Below are positions 14,925 through 25,556 of a stretch of 64,000 bases of DNA, one piece after another. The position numbers and the translations under genes were made by a program. Source of the DNA: Pelagibacteraceae bacterium AG-349-O05 (GTDB taxonomy: Bacteria; Pseudomonadota; Alphaproteobacteria; Pelagibacterales; Pelagibacteraceae); contig QCDE01000002.1 of the NCBI GenBank assembly GCA_003281005.1, positions 58,268 to 122,267 of the forward strand. The letters run 5' to 3'. Positions within the stretch are counted from its first letter, which is position 1. Each line of letters opens with the position of its first letter. Under the pieces are notes generated by a model. That model did not search any database. It was not told the origin of the DNA and saw only the letters and a program-made list of their open reading frames with translations.

Positions 14925-15988
14925 CTGCTTAAACCTCTGTAATTTGAAGGAACATCAAGTGGATCAAAACCAAAATGATTTAGCCATCTGTAGTCACAAT
15001 CAAAAAACGCTCTTAAATCATTAATGCCGTATTTAAGCATCGCTAATCGGTCTATACCTATGCCAAAGGCATATCCTTGATATTTAGAGGGATCTACTTT
15101 TACATTTTTTAAAACATTAGGATGCACCATGCCACAGCCTAAAATTTCAAGCCACTTATCTCCTTCCCCAATAATTATTTTGCCATCTTTTATTTCATAA
15201 CCAATATCTACTTCAGCAGATGGTTCTGTGAATGGAAAATGACTAGGTCTAAATCTCATTTTAATTTTTTCGACTTCAAAAAATTCTTTAATGAAATAAT
15301 TCAAGCATCCTTTCAAATGACCCATATTAATATTTGTATCAATATGCAAACCTTCTACTTGATGAAACATTGGTGCGTGTGTTTGATCGCTATCAGATCT
15401 ATAAGTTCTTCCAGGAGCAATAATCTTGAATGGAGGTTTGTCTTTTAGCATAGTTCTGATTTGAACTGGTGAAGTATGAGTTCGTAACAAAACCTCTTTG
15501 TTTTCATCTAAGTAAAATGTATCATGCATGTCTCTCGCTGGATGATTGTCTGGTGTGTTTAGAGCAGTAAAGTTGTTGTATTCATTTTCAACATCAGGGC
15601 CTTCCTCAACACTAAATCCTATTTCAGAGAAAATAGATGAAATTTCATCAATAGTTTGTGATACTGGATGAACTTTTCCTCTAACGAATGGTCTTTCAGG
15701 TAAAGTTATATCAACTTTTTCCTTTTCTAATTTTTCGTTTATTTTTTTTCCTTCTATCTCGCTAATTTTAGAAGTTATCAAATTCTGAAGTTCGTCTTTT
15801 AGTTGATTTAAATCTGATGCAAATTTTTTTCTATCGGTCTCTGGTATTGATCCTATTGTTTTAAATTTTGATGAAATTAAACCATTTTTACCAAAGAGTT
15901 CGGTTTTGATTTCATTTATTTGATCAATGCTTAAATCATTATCAAGCTTTGATATAAACTGATCTCTAATATTTTTTATCTCTGACAT
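14921..15988 (-). CDS. pheS: Phenylalanyl-tRNA synthetase alpha subunit
   Basis: Class II motifs: [32 protein letters not shown]. Confidence 0.95.
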   Translation of the reverse strand: MSEIKNIRDQFISKLDNDLSIDQINEIKTELFGKNGLISSKFKTIGSIPETDRKKFASDLNQLKDELQNLITSKISEIEGKKINEKLEKEKVDITLPERPFVRGKVHPVSQTIDEISSIFSEIGFSVEEGPDVENEYNNFTALNTPDNHPARDMHDTFYLDENKEVLLRTHTSPVQIRTMLKDKPPFKIIAPGRTYRSDSDQTHAPMFHQVEGLHIDTNINMGHLKGCLNYFIKEFFEVEKIKMRFRPSHFPFTEPSAEVDIGYEIKDGKIIIGEGDKWLEILGCGMVHPNVLKNVKVDPSKYQGYAFGIGIDRLAMLKYGINDLRAFFDCDYRWLNHFGFDPLDVPSNYRGLSR

Positions 15989-16031
15989 ATTAGTAGATTA
16001 TTTCCTTAAGAAATAAAAACAATAGCGAAGA

Positions 16032-16388
16032 TTAATTTAAAGCTGATTGAGCTTTTTGTACAATTGTTTTAAATGCTTCTGGGCTATCGTAAGCAATTTC
16101 AGCAAGAATTTTTCTATCTATTGCAATACCACATTTATTTAATCCATTGATAAATTTTGAATAAGTTAAGCCCTCAGCTCTAACTCCAGCATTGATTCTC
16201 TGTATCCACAATGATTTAAAATCTCTTTTTTTATTTCTTCTGTCTCTGTAAGCGTATTGCATGGATTTTTCCATAGCTTGCTTAGCAACTCTAATAGTAT
16301 TTTTTCTTCTGCCCCACTGACCTTTTACAGCTTTTAAAACTTTTTTATGTTTAGCTTTACTGGTTACACCTCTTTTAACTCTTGCCAT
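16032..16388 (-). CDS. rplT: 50S ribosomal protein L20
   Basis: [29 protein letters not shown]. Confidence 0.97.
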   Translation of the reverse strand: MARVKRGVTSKAKHKKVLKAVKGQWGRRKNTIRVAKQAMEKSMQYAYRDRRNKKRDFKSLWIQRINAGVRAEGLTYSKFINGLNKCGIAIDRKILAEIAYDSPEAFKTIVQKAQSALN

Positions 16389-16390
16389 TA

Positions 16391-16597
16391 TTAACCTCTT
16401 AAACTGTAAGGCATGTATGACTTAACAATTTTTCCATCTTGTTTAGACAATGTTGTAGTGCCTCTTAGTTTTCTTATTTGTGAATTCGTTCTTTTAATCA
16501 TGCCATGTCTTTTACCTGCCTGAGCAGAAATAACTTTGCCTTTAGCGGATATTTTAAATCTTTTTTTTGCTGAGCTTTTTGTTTTTAGTTTTGGCAT
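16391..16597 (-). CDS. rpmI: 50S ribosomal protein L35
   Basis: [23 protein letters not shown]. Confidence 0.96.
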   Translation of the reverse strand: MPKLKTKSSAKKRFKISAKGKVISAQAGKRHGMIKRTNSQIRKLRGTTTLSKQDGKIVKSYMPYSLRG

Positions 16598-16650
16598 AAT
16601 TCTGCGGACTTATACAAAGAAAGATATAATTTTACAACCTCTATTAAGGC

Positions 16651-17196
16651 TTATAAAGGCTGAATTACCATGATCATTTGCTTTCCATCAAACTTGGGAT
16701 GCAGTTCTACCTTACCGATATCCTTCATATCTTCTTTAATTTTGCCCATTAGTTCATTTCCTAGATGGGAATGCTGAAGTTCTCTGCCTTTAAATCTAAT
16801 AGTGAATTTAACCTTATCTCCTTTAGCTATAAATTTTTTAGCATTTTTGACTTTAAACTCATAATCATGAGTTTCCGTAACAGGTCTCATTTTAATTTCT
16901 TTTAAAGAAACAATTTTTTGTTTTTTCTTTGCAAGATTTGCTTTTTTCTGAGCATCATACTTATATTTACCCATATCCATTATTTTACATACAGGAGGAT
17001 TTGCATTAGGCGCTATTTCAATTAAATCTAAACCTTGATTTTTTGCCATGGAAATAGCTTCATTGGTATTCATCACTCCAAGATTTTCTCCATCACTTGC
17101 TATAACTTGTACATCAGGAGAAGAAATTCTATTATTAGATCTTGGACCTCTGTCCTTGGTTCTTCTTTGAAAATAATTTTGTTTGAAGTCTGCCAC
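16651..17196 (-). CDS. infC: Translation initiation factor IF-3
   Basis: IF3 N- and C-domains (MNTNEAISMAKNQGLDLIEIAP; MKIKEDMKDIGKVE); GTG start directly abutting the thrS stop. Confidence 0.94.
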   Translation of the reverse strand: MADFKQNYFQRRTKDRGPRSNNRISSPDVQVIASDGENLGVMNTNEAISMAKNQGLDLIEIAPNANPPVCKIMDMGKYKYDAQKKANLAKKKQKIVSLKEIKMRPVTETHDYEFKVKNAKKFIAKGDKVKFTIRFKGRELQHSHLGNELMGKIKEDMKDIGKVELHPKFDGKQMIMVIQPL

Positions 17197-19113
17197 TTAG
17201 TTTGATGATGCTTTGTTTAAAGCAGAGAATTTTTTTAAGAATTGATCTATACCCATATTTTCTTGTTTATTAGAGTCTAATCTTCTAATCGTTACTGAAT
17301 TGGAGTCAACTTCTTTTTTACCACAAATTAATAAAAGCGGTATTTTTGCTAAAGAATGATCTCTAATTTTATAATTTAAATTATGATTTTTTAAATCTAC
17401 TGCAGAACTTATACCTGAATTTTTAATTTTATTTGATACCTCTACCGCATAGTCATTAAATTCTTCTGAAATAGGTATTACCATAGTCTGCAATGGAGAT
17501 ATCCAAAATGGAAACTTGCCTGCATAGTTTTCAATTAAAATTCCAATAAATCTCTCTAGAGAACCAAATAATGCTCTGTGTAACATAACAGGAACTTTTT
17601 TAGTTCCATCTTTGTCAACGTAAGAAGCATCTAATCTTCCAGGTAAATTTAAATCTACCTGTAAAGTTCCACATTGCCAATCTCTACCAATAGCATCTCG
17701 TAAAACAAATTCAATTTTAGGTCCATAAAATGCTCCCTCACCTTTATTAATGGTATATTCTAATTTAGAAGCTTTAACAGCTTCAAGTAAAGAGGCTTCT
17801 GCTTTATCCCATACTGCATCATCACCAACTCTTACTTCTGGTCTGTCTGCATATTTTAGAATTACATTTTCGAAACCAAGGTCTTTATAAATATCTAGTA
17901 TTAAATTTGTAACAATTAAACATTCACTAGTAATTTGATCTTCTGTACAAAAAATATGGGCATCATCTTGAGTAAAGGCTCTTACTCTTAATAATCCATG
18001 CAAAGCGCCTGATGGCTCATAACGATGAACTTTTCCAAATTCAGCAAAACGTAAAGGAAGATCTCTATAACTTTTTAGGCCTTGATTAAATACCTGGATA
18101 TGACCAGGACAATTCATCGGTTTAATTGCAAAAACTTTCTCATCTGGTGTTTCAGAAGTGTACATATTTTCTCCATATTTTTCCCAATGCCCAGATTTCT
18201 CCCATAGTTGTCTATCTAATACTTCTGGAGTATTTACCTCTTTATAACCAGCAGCATCTTGTCTGCTTCTCATATAGTTAATGAGCTTTTGAAATAAACC
18301 CCATCCTCTTTCATGCCAAAATACTGAGCCAGGGCTTTCTTCTCTAAAATGAAATAAATCCATTTCTCTACCTAATTTTCTATGATCTCTTTTTTCCGCT
18401 TCTTCTATTCTTTTCAAATATTCATCTAAATCTTTTTGAGTTGCCCAACTCGTACCATAAATTCGTTGCAACATTTCATTATTAGAGTCTCCTCTCCAAT
18501 ATGCTCCTGACACTTTTGTAAGTTTAAAATATTTTCCTATTTTACCTGTAGAGGAAAGGTGTGGACCCCTACATAAATCATGCCATTTTCCATGAAAATA
18601 AATTGATACATCTTCGTTTTCAGGTATTGCTTCAATCAACTCAGCTTTATAAATTTCTCCTTTTTTTTTAAAATGGCTAATTGCTTTGTTTCTATCCCAA
18701 ACTTCTCTTTTTGTTATTTCATTCCTATCAACAATCTCTTTCATTTTATTTTCAATTTTTACTAGATCATCCTCTGTAAATGGTTCTTTTCTAGCAAAGT
18801 CGTAATAAAATCCATTTTCTATCACTGGTCCAATTGTAACTTGAGTGCCAGGAAACAATTCTTGAACAGCCATAGCTAAAATATGGGCTGTGTCATGCCT
18901 TATAGTTTCCAAGCCCTCAGGATTTTTTGAGGTAAAAATTTTTACAGAACAATCATTTTCAATTAGAAAATCAAGATCTTTAAGTTCACCATCAACACTT
19001 ATGACCATGGCTTGTTTGGCTAATGATTTGCTAATTTTTTCAGCTACTTCTAGTCCAGTAACTTTATTAGGAAAATCAATATTGTTTCCGTCAGGTAATG
19101 TTATTATCGGCAT
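17197..19113 (-). CDS. thrS: Threonyl-tRNA synthetase
   Basis: TGS domain, HDTAHILAMAVQELFP, MNCPGHIQVF, RVRAFTQDDAHIFC. Confidence 0.96.
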   Translation of the reverse strand: MPIITLPDGNNIDFPNKVTGLEVAEKISKSLAKQAMVISVDGELKDLDFLIENDCSVKIFTSKNPEGLETIRHDTAHILAMAVQELFPGTQVTIGPVIENGFYYDFARKEPFTEDDLVKIENKMKEIVDRNEITKREVWDRNKAISHFKKKGEIYKAELIEAIPENEDVSIYFHGKWHDLCRGPHLSSTGKIGKYFKLTKVSGAYWRGDSNNEMLQRIYGTSWATQKDLDEYLKRIEEAEKRDHRKLGREMDLFHFREESPGSVFWHERGWGLFQKLINYMRSRQDAAGYKEVNTPEVLDRQLWEKSGHWEKYGENMYTSETPDEKVFAIKPMNCPGHIQVFNQGLKSYRDLPLRFAEFGKVHRYEPSGALHGLLRVRAFTQDDAHIFCTEDQITSECLIVTNLILDIYKDLGFENVILKYADRPEVRVGDDAVWDKAEASLLEAVKASKLEYTINKGEGAFYGPKIEFVLRDAIGRDWQCGTLQVDLNLPGRLDASYVDKDGTKKVPVMLHRALFGSLERFIGILIENYAGKFPFWISPLQTMVIPISEEFNDYAVEVSNKIKNSGISSAVDLKNHNLNYKIRDHSLAKIPLLLICGKKEVDSNSVTIRRLDSNKQENMGIDQFLKKFSALNKASSN

Positions 19114-20268
19114 TTAATTTAATAATCTCTTATACTCTGAATAAGTAGAAAAGCACATTTTTTCAACATTAAATTTTTGAACTATGTTTTTTCTTCCCTC
19201 ATTACCAATTGATTTTAATAGAGTTTCATCCATGTTAAGAGTTCTTAATATTTTATTACTTAATGATTTAGCATTTCCTGCTTCATATAAAAAACCAGTT
19301 TTTTCATCAATTATTGTTTCATTAGAACCTCCAATGTTGCTTGCTATAATTGGTTTTTCCATTGATTGTGCTTCGACAGCAACTCTACCAAAAGCCTCCG
19401 GTTTGGTTGAGGCTGAAACAATAATATCAGAAACTTTATAAGCTAATGCCATATCCTTACAATGATCTATGAATCTTATTTGTTTAGACAATCTGTATTG
19501 CTCCGAAAGTCTTATTAATTTTTTCTTATATAAATCTCTACCTTGATCACTGCCTAGAATGACAGCATAAAAGGCTTCATAACCGAGTTCTATATTCACT
19601 AAATTAATAGCCTCTATAAAAACTTCCTGTCCTTTCCAGAAAGTTAATCTACCAGGTAAAAGTATAATTTTTTTATCTTTTTCAATGTCCCATTTTTTTA
19701 ATAATTTTTTTTCGTCAATTTCAATTTTAGTTGTTGGGTCAAAATAGTCGACGTTTATTCCTCTAAAAATAACCATTAATTTTTTTTTCTCATTTAAATA
19801 TTTTGAATAATTTTTTTTAATATGAGAAAAAATAAAATTAGATCCTGCAATTATTAAATCTGCTCTAGTCATTACTGAATTATAAATTTTTTTTATATTA
19901 CTCTTAAAATTGTATGTTCCATGAAATGTAGTTACAAATTTTCGTCCTGTGATTTTTGTTGCTAACAAACATGACCAAGCAGGTGCTCTACTTCTCGCGT
20001 GAACAAGAGAAATATTATAAACTAAAATTATTCCAATTAAGATAAAAGCATTAATTAAAATTAGTAGAGGATTTTTGCTTTGCACTGGAAGTCTAAATAT
20101 TTTAACTTTTTTTCTATCTACAAATTTAAGTAATTCACCACCGCTTGTTACAATAAATGATTTACATTTATTTTCTGGTAAATAATGTGCAATATCGTAA
20201 CAACCTGTTTCAGCTCCTCCATAACCTAATTTTGGAATTACTTGTAAAACTTTTAAATCAGATGACAT
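19114..20268 (-). CDS. Glycosyltransferase family 4
   Basis: GYGGAETGCYDIA N-terminus; PEAFGRVAVEAQSMEKPIIAS. Confidence 0.85.
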   Translation of the reverse strand: MSSDLKVLQVIPKLGYGGAETGCYDIAHYLPENKCKSFIVTSGGELLKFVDRKKVKIFRLPVQSKNPLLILINAFILIGIILVYNISLVHARSRAPAWSCLLATKITGRKFVTTFHGTYNFKSNIKKIYNSVMTRADLIIAGSNFIFSHIKKNYSKYLNEKKKLMVIFRGINVDYFDPTTKIEIDEKKLLKKWDIEKDKKIILLPGRLTFWKGQEVFIEAINLVNIELGYEAFYAVILGSDQGRDLYKKKLIRLSEQYRLSKQIRFIDHCKDMALAYKVSDIIVSASTKPEAFGRVAVEAQSMEKPIIASNIGGSNETIIDEKTGFLYEAGNAKSLSNKILRTLNMDETLLKSIGNEGRKNIVQKFNVEKMCFSTYSEYKRLLN

Positions 20269-20304
20269 TTGATATGATTATATATTAATAGACAAAACTT
20301 ATAA

Positions 20305-21054
20305 ATGATTATGGCAAATTTCAGATTTCACCAAATATCAAATACAAAGAAAATTAGATATATTTCTAAAATTTTTAAAAATAGTTCTTTTATAGTTTTT
20401 TTGCATGGCTTTATGTCAGATCTTGAAGGAAAAAAACCAAATGCTTTTTTGAAATTTGCTAAAAAAAATAAAGTAAGTTTTTTAGCACTAGAATACTCTG
20501 GTCATGGGAAATCTTCTGGAAAATTTGTAAATGGAAATATTTCAAAATGGAGTAAAGAGACGTCAATTTTAATTAGAAAATACGTTAAAAAAAAAGAATT
20601 TGTGCTAATTGGTTCAAGTATGGGCGCATGGATTTCGCTCAATCAATTCAAAATTTTCAAAAAACAGATTAAAGGATTTTTAGGAATAGGGGCTGCTCCT
20701 GAATTTTTAGAAAATTTAATGTGGAAAAAATTTACTAAAAAAATGAAGGAGGAAACAATAAGTAAGGGTATTTATCAATTAAAACATGGCAATTATGAAT
20801 ATCCAATTACTCTACAATTAATAAAAGATGGAAGAAAAAACAAAGTCTTAAATAAAAAAATTAATTCAAATATAAAAGTAACAATGGTTCATGGTGAAAA
20901 AGATGAGGCAGTCCCTGTCTCATATTCAAGAAAAGTTTTGAGATTATTTCCAAAAGCTAAGAAAAAATTAAATATTGTAAAAAAAGGTGATCACAGTTTA
21001 TCAAATAAAAAATGGTTAAATATAATTTTAAAAGAGCTTAAATTATTAATTTAG
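20305..21054 (+). CDS. Alpha/beta hydrolase
   Basis: FLHGFMSDLEG, GSSMGAW nucleophile elbow, catalytic GDHS. Confidence 0.85.
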   Translation: MIMANFRFHQISNTKKIRYISKIFKNSSFIVFLHGFMSDLEGKKPNAFLKFAKKNKVSFLALEYSGHGKSSGKFVNGNISKWSKETSILIRKYVKKKEFVLIGSSMGAWISLNQFKIFKKQIKGFLGIGAAPEFLENLMWKKFTKKMKEETISKGIYQLKHGNYEYPITLQLIKDGRKNKVLNKKINSNIKVTMVHGEKDEAVPVSYSRKVLRLFPKAKKKLNIVKKGDHSLSNKKWLNIILKELKLLI

Positions 21055-24000
21055 CTAACTTTTTTTATATCTTTTTTTAAAGTAATTGGATTTTTTAATT
21101 TATCTAACATTTCTTTAGGACACACCTGAACAAAATTATTTACTTCATCATCAAAGTTTTCAATTATTTTTTTCGATAATTGAGACTCAGTTTCTTTGAG
21201 GTGCTCACTGACTAAATTTTTTAAGTATTCTCTCCAATAATCTGTCTCTACATTTTGCCAAACTACTGATTCTGGATTTACTTTCTTCTCAAATTGTTGA
21301 GATTTATCATATATAAAGGCCATTCCACCTGTCATACCGGCTGCAAAATTATCACCAACATCTCCTAAAATTACTACAGTTCCACCAGTCATATATTCAC
21401 ATCCATTAGAATCGCATCCTTCAATTACTGTAACTGCACCAGAATTTCTTACTGAAAATCTTTCACCGGCTTGACCAGCAGCAAAAAGTTTTCCTGAAGT
21501 GGCTCCGTAAAGAACAGTATTTCCTAAAATTGTATTCTCATTTGAAACTAAATTACTCTCTTCAGGTAATTTTATTGAAATAGTGGCTCCTGATAAGCCT
21601 TTACCAACATAATCATTTGCATCTCCCTTTAATACAAGTTTTAAACCTTTAGAAGAAAATGCACCAAATGATTGACCTGCTGATCCTTTAAAATTTAAAA
21701 CTAAAAAGTTTTCATCAAGTTTTTCATAACCATATTTTTTATACAAATGATGAGATATTCTAGTGCCTACTGCCCTATGAGTATTTTTTATTTGATATTC
21801 TTTCTCAATTTTTTCAGAATTATCTAAAGCTTGTTCAATTTCTGGCCAAATTTGTTGGTCAAGGGTATCTGGTACACTATTTATTTCTTGATCCTTACAA
21901 TACCTTGGATTATTTCCAGTATCAGCTTGAACAAATAAAGGATTTAAATCTAAATCGTCTAAATTTGGAGAACCTTTACTAACCTGTTTTAACAAGTCTG
22001 TCCTACCAATCACTTCATTTAATGATTTAAAACCTAAATTTGCTAATATTTCTCTTACTTCACTGGCTATAAATGTAAACAAATTAACTACTTTTTCTGG
22101 AGTCCCAGTAAATTTTTCTCTGAGCTTTTCATCTTGAGTGCAAACACCTACAGGACATGTATTTGAATGACACTGCCTCACCATTATACAACCCATTGCA
22201 ACTAAAGCTGTAGTAGCAACACCATATTCCTCAGCACCCATCATTGCAGCTATCATCACATCTCTTCCTGTTTTGATTCCACCATCTGTTCTTAATGTAA
22301 CTTTATGTCTAAGATTATTTAAAGTTAATACTTGGTTTGCTTCCGTCAAACCCATTTCCCATGGTATTCCAACATACTTAACACTAGTCTGTGGTGTTGC
22401 TCCAGTTCCACCATTATGTCCAGAAATTAATATTATATCTGCTTTTGCTTTAGCTACACCTGCTGCAATTGTTCCTACTCCAGAGGAAGCAACAAGCTTA
22501 ACTCCAATTCTTGCTTTAGGATTTATCTGTTTTAAATCATAAATTAGTTGTGCAAGATCTTCGATTGAATAAATATCATGATGTGGTGGTGGTGATATTA
22601 AAGTAACTCCAGGAGTTGAATGTCTAAGTTTAGCAATCTCCTCTGTAACTTTAAATCCTGGTAGCTGACCTCCCTCACCAGGTTTAGCGCCTTGTGCAAT
22701 TTTAATTTCTATCTCATTACAATTATTAAGATAATTAACTGTAACTCCGAATCTTGCAGAAGCTATTTGTTTAACTCTTGAGTTTGCGCTGTCACCATTA
22801 TCTAAAACTTTAAATCTACTAGCATCTTCACCGCCCTCTCCACTACATGAAGCACCTTTAATCCTATTCATACCAGTTGCCAAAGTTTCATGCGCCTCTT
22901 TTGATAAAGCTCCATGAGACATGCTCCCACTTCCAAATCTTTTTAAAATATTTTCTATTGGCTCAACCTCAGAAATATCTATTGGCCCACTTAATTTTTT
23001 TTCTCTGAAATCAATTAAGTCTCTAAGATTAATAGGTGGTAAGCTGTATATTCCATCCGCATATCTTTTATAGGCATCATAAGAATTAGATCCTACTGCA
23101 CTTTGAAGTAAATGAATTAATTTTCCTTGATATTGATGAGTTTCACCATTTTTACGATATCTATATATACCGCCTATCGGCAATATGGTTTCAGAACTTT
23201 CGAATGCCTCTTTATGTATTTCTCTAATTTTTTTCTCTATACCCGTAAGTCCAATACCTGAAATTTTAGAGACAACTCCTGGAAAATAATCTGCAACAAT
23301 TGTTCTACTTAAACCTACGGTTTCAAAGTTACATCCGCCTCTATAAGAACTTAGAACTGAAATACCCATCTTAGACATGATCTTTAATAAACCTGCGTTT
23401 ACTGATTTTATGTATCTCTCTACACATTCATCAAAGCTAAATTGACCAAGTAATTTCTTTTCATGACGCTGAAATAAACTATCAAATGCTAAATATGGAT
23501 TTACAGTAGTTGCCCCAACTCCTATTAAAGTTGCAAAAGAGTGTGTATCTAAAGCCTCTCCAGATTGAACATTTATTGATACATATCCTCTTAGTTTTTT
23601 TTCAATAAGGAATGAATTAATTGATCCAACTGCTAAAAGCATTGGTATTGGAAGTTTTAAGTTAGAAAGCTCTTTGTCACTTAAGATTAATTGAGTAACT
23701 CCCTGTCTTACTGCAATTTCAGCTTCTTTTTGAATTTTTTTAATTGAATCAAATAAATTTTCTTCCTCAGAAAAAGTACAATCAATTATAGATGAATTAT
23801 TGCCAAAAAAATTTATAAATTTTTCAAACTGAGAATTTGATAATATTGGACTATTTAAAACATAAATATTTTGCTTTGTTAAATTATCAAAATTTAAAAT
23901 ATTTCCAAGATTTCCAAATCTTGTTTTCAAACTCATAACCTTGTTTTCTCTTAAAGAGTCTATTGGTGGGTTTGTGACTTGGCTAAAATTCTGTCTAAAA

Positions 24001-25556
24001 AAATGGTATAACGGTCTATACCTATCTGACAAAACAGCCAATGGTGTATCGTCCCCCATAGATCCCGTTGCTTCTTTAGCATCTTCTGCCATAGGATGCA
24101 GTATAAGCTCAAGGTCTTCTAAACTTATTCCAAAAGTATATTGCCTTCTTCTTAAATCATCTCCCGAAAAAGAATTTTTTTCATCTGAAATAGTTAACTT
24201 ATCATCCAGGTCGATAATTTGTGAATTAAAGTGTTTATATTCTTTAGCTAAATAATCTTTTATTTGCTTATTAGTAAATACTTTACCTTTTTCTATTCTA
24301 ACTCCAATTATTTCCCCAGGACCCAATCTTCCCTTTGACAAAATTCTTTTTTCATTTAATTCAATCATTCCTGTTTCAGAACCTGCAAATAATAATTTGT
24401 CTTTTGTAATTGCGTATCTTAAAGGTCTTAATCCATTTCTATCATTTGCAGCTATAACCCACTCGTTATCAGTTCCAGCAATAGCTGCCGGTCCATCCCA
24501 TGGCTCCATAGTACTGTTTAAAAAATTAAATAATTGTTGGTGATCTTTTGGTAGAGTTTTATTTTTTTTAGACCATGCATCTGGAACCAACATAAGCTTC
24601 GCTAAAGGCGCAGGCTGACCAGATATATTTAATAATTCAAAAACATTGTCTAATGCAGCAGAGTCTGATGCTCCCTGTTGTATAACAGGTTTTAAGTTTT
24701 CAACATCGTCAAAAAGGGGACTGTTCATCTCTTGTTCATGAACTTTCATCCAATTTTTATTTCCTCTATAAGTATTAATTTCTCCATTATGCGCTATAGC
24801 TCTAAAGGGTTGAGCTAAATTCCAGCTAGGTGCTGTGTTTGTTGAAAATCTTTGATGAAAAATAGCAAACCTTGAAACAAATCTCTCATCTTTTAGATCA
24901 AGGTAGAAATCTGAGATAGCTTCAGCTAAAAACATTCCCTTGTAAATGATAGATTTAGAACTCAATGAACAAATATAAAAATTGTTTAAAGACTTTTTAA
25001 AAGCTTCATTTTCTATCTTTCTTCTAGTTTCATAAATTTTTCTTTCTAAATCTTTATTTGTTAATTCTGGATCATAAGGTTTAAAAAATACTTGGATAAT
25101 TTCAGGCATTGTTTGGAATGCCTTTTCTCCTAAAACTTTTGGATTAACTGGAACTTGTCTCCAGCCGTAAATACTAAAATTATTTTTTGTTAATTCACTT
25201 TCAACAATAGTTTTGCAACTTTCTTGTGCTGCGTAATCATTCCGAGGTAGAAATATCATGCCCACACATATTTCAGAATTGTCATGTGTGTGTCCTGTCA
25301 CTTCTATTTTTTCAATGAAGAAATCTTTTGGTATTTCAACATGAATCCCGGCTCCATCACCAGTTTTCCCATCGGCATCTACAGCGCCTCTATGCCAAAC
25401 TGCTTTTAACGCTTCAATGCCATACTCTACAACTTTACGAGATTTTTTACCTTCAGTTGACGCAATTATACCAACACCACAAGCATCATGCTCCATGTCT
25501 TCTAAATAAACATTATTTTTTTTTAAAAGGTGAAGGTTCTTTTTATAATTTTCCAT
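21051..25556 (-). CDS. gltB: Glutamate synthase large subunit
   Basis: DACGVGII N-terminal Cys amidotransferase; FMN/Fe-S region CPVGVCTQ; C-terminal GXGXG repeats; 1501 aa. Confidence 0.96.
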   Translation of the reverse strand: MENYKKNLHLLKKNNVYLEDMEHDACGVGIIASTEGKKSRKVVEYGIEALKAVWHRGAVDADGKTGDGAGIHVEIPKDFFIEKIEVTGHTHDNSEICVGMIFLPRNDYAAQESCKTIVESELTKNNFSIYGWRQVPVNPKVLGEKAFQTMPEIIQVFFKPYDPELTNKDLERKIYETRRKIENEAFKKSLNNFYICSLSSKSIIYKGMFLAEAISDFYLDLKDERFVSRFAIFHQRFSTNTAPSWNLAQPFRAIAHNGEINTYRGNKNWMKVHEQEMNSPLFDDVENLKPVIQQGASDSAALDNVFELLNISGQPAPLAKLMLVPDAWSKKNKTLPKDHQQLFNFLNSTMEPWDGPAAIAGTDNEWVIAANDRNGLRPLRYAITKDKLLFAGSETGMIELNEKRILSKGRLGPGEIIGVRIEKGKVFTNKQIKDYLAKEYKHFNSQIIDLDDKLTISDEKNSFSGDDLRRRQYTFGISLEDLELILHPMAEDAKEATGSMGDDTPLAVLSDRYRPLYHFFRQNFSQVTNPPIDSLRENKVMSLKTRFGNLGNILNFDNLTKQNIYVLNSPILSNSQFEKFINFFGNNSSIIDCTFSEEENLFDSIKKIQKEAEIAVRQGVTQLILSDKELSNLKLPIPMLLAVGSINSFLIEKKLRGYVSINVQSGEALDTHSFATLIGVGATTVNPYLAFDSLFQRHEKKLLGQFSFDECVERYIKSVNAGLLKIMSKMGISVLSSYRGGCNFETVGLSRTIVADYFPGVVSKISGIGLTGIEKKIREIHKEAFESSETILPIGGIYRYRKNGETHQYQGKLIHLLQSAVGSNSYDAYKRYADGIYSLPPINLRDLIDFREKKLSGPIDISEVEPIENILKRFGSGSMSHGALSKEAHETLATGMNRIKGASCSGEGGEDASRFKVLDNGDSANSRVKQIASARFGVTVNYLNNCNEIEIKIAQGAKPGEGGQLPGFKVTEEIAKLRHSTPGVTLISPPPHHDIYSIEDLAQLIYDLKQINPKARIGVKLVASSGVGTIAAGVAKAKADIILISGHNGGTGATPQTSVKYVGIPWEMGLTEANQVLTLNNLRHKVTLRTDGGIKTGRDVMIAAMMGAEEYGVATTALVAMGCIMVRQCHSNTCPVGVCTQDEKLREKFTGTPEKVVNLFTFIASEVREILANLGFKSLNEVIGRTDLLKQVSKGSPNLDDLDLNPLFVQADTGNNPRYCKDQEINSVPDTLDQQIWPEIEQALDNSEKIEKEYQIKNTHRAVGTRISHHLYKKYGYEKLDENFLVLNFKGSAGQSFGAFSSKGLKLVLKGDANDYVGKGLSGATISIKLPEESNLVSNENTILGNTVLYGATSGKLFAAGQAGERFSVRNSGAVTVIEGCDSNGCEYMTGGTVVILGDVGDNFAAGMTGGMAFIYDKSQQFEKKVNPESVVWQNVETDYWREYLKNLVSEHLKETESQLSKKIIENFDDEVNNFVQVCPKEMLDKLKNPITLKKDIKKVS

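Noticed and set aside
16391-17197. L20/IF3-type translational autoregulatory leader or unusual AUU start for infC
   Set aside because: infC uses GTG abutting the thrS stop and I see no convincing pseudoknot or attenuator.
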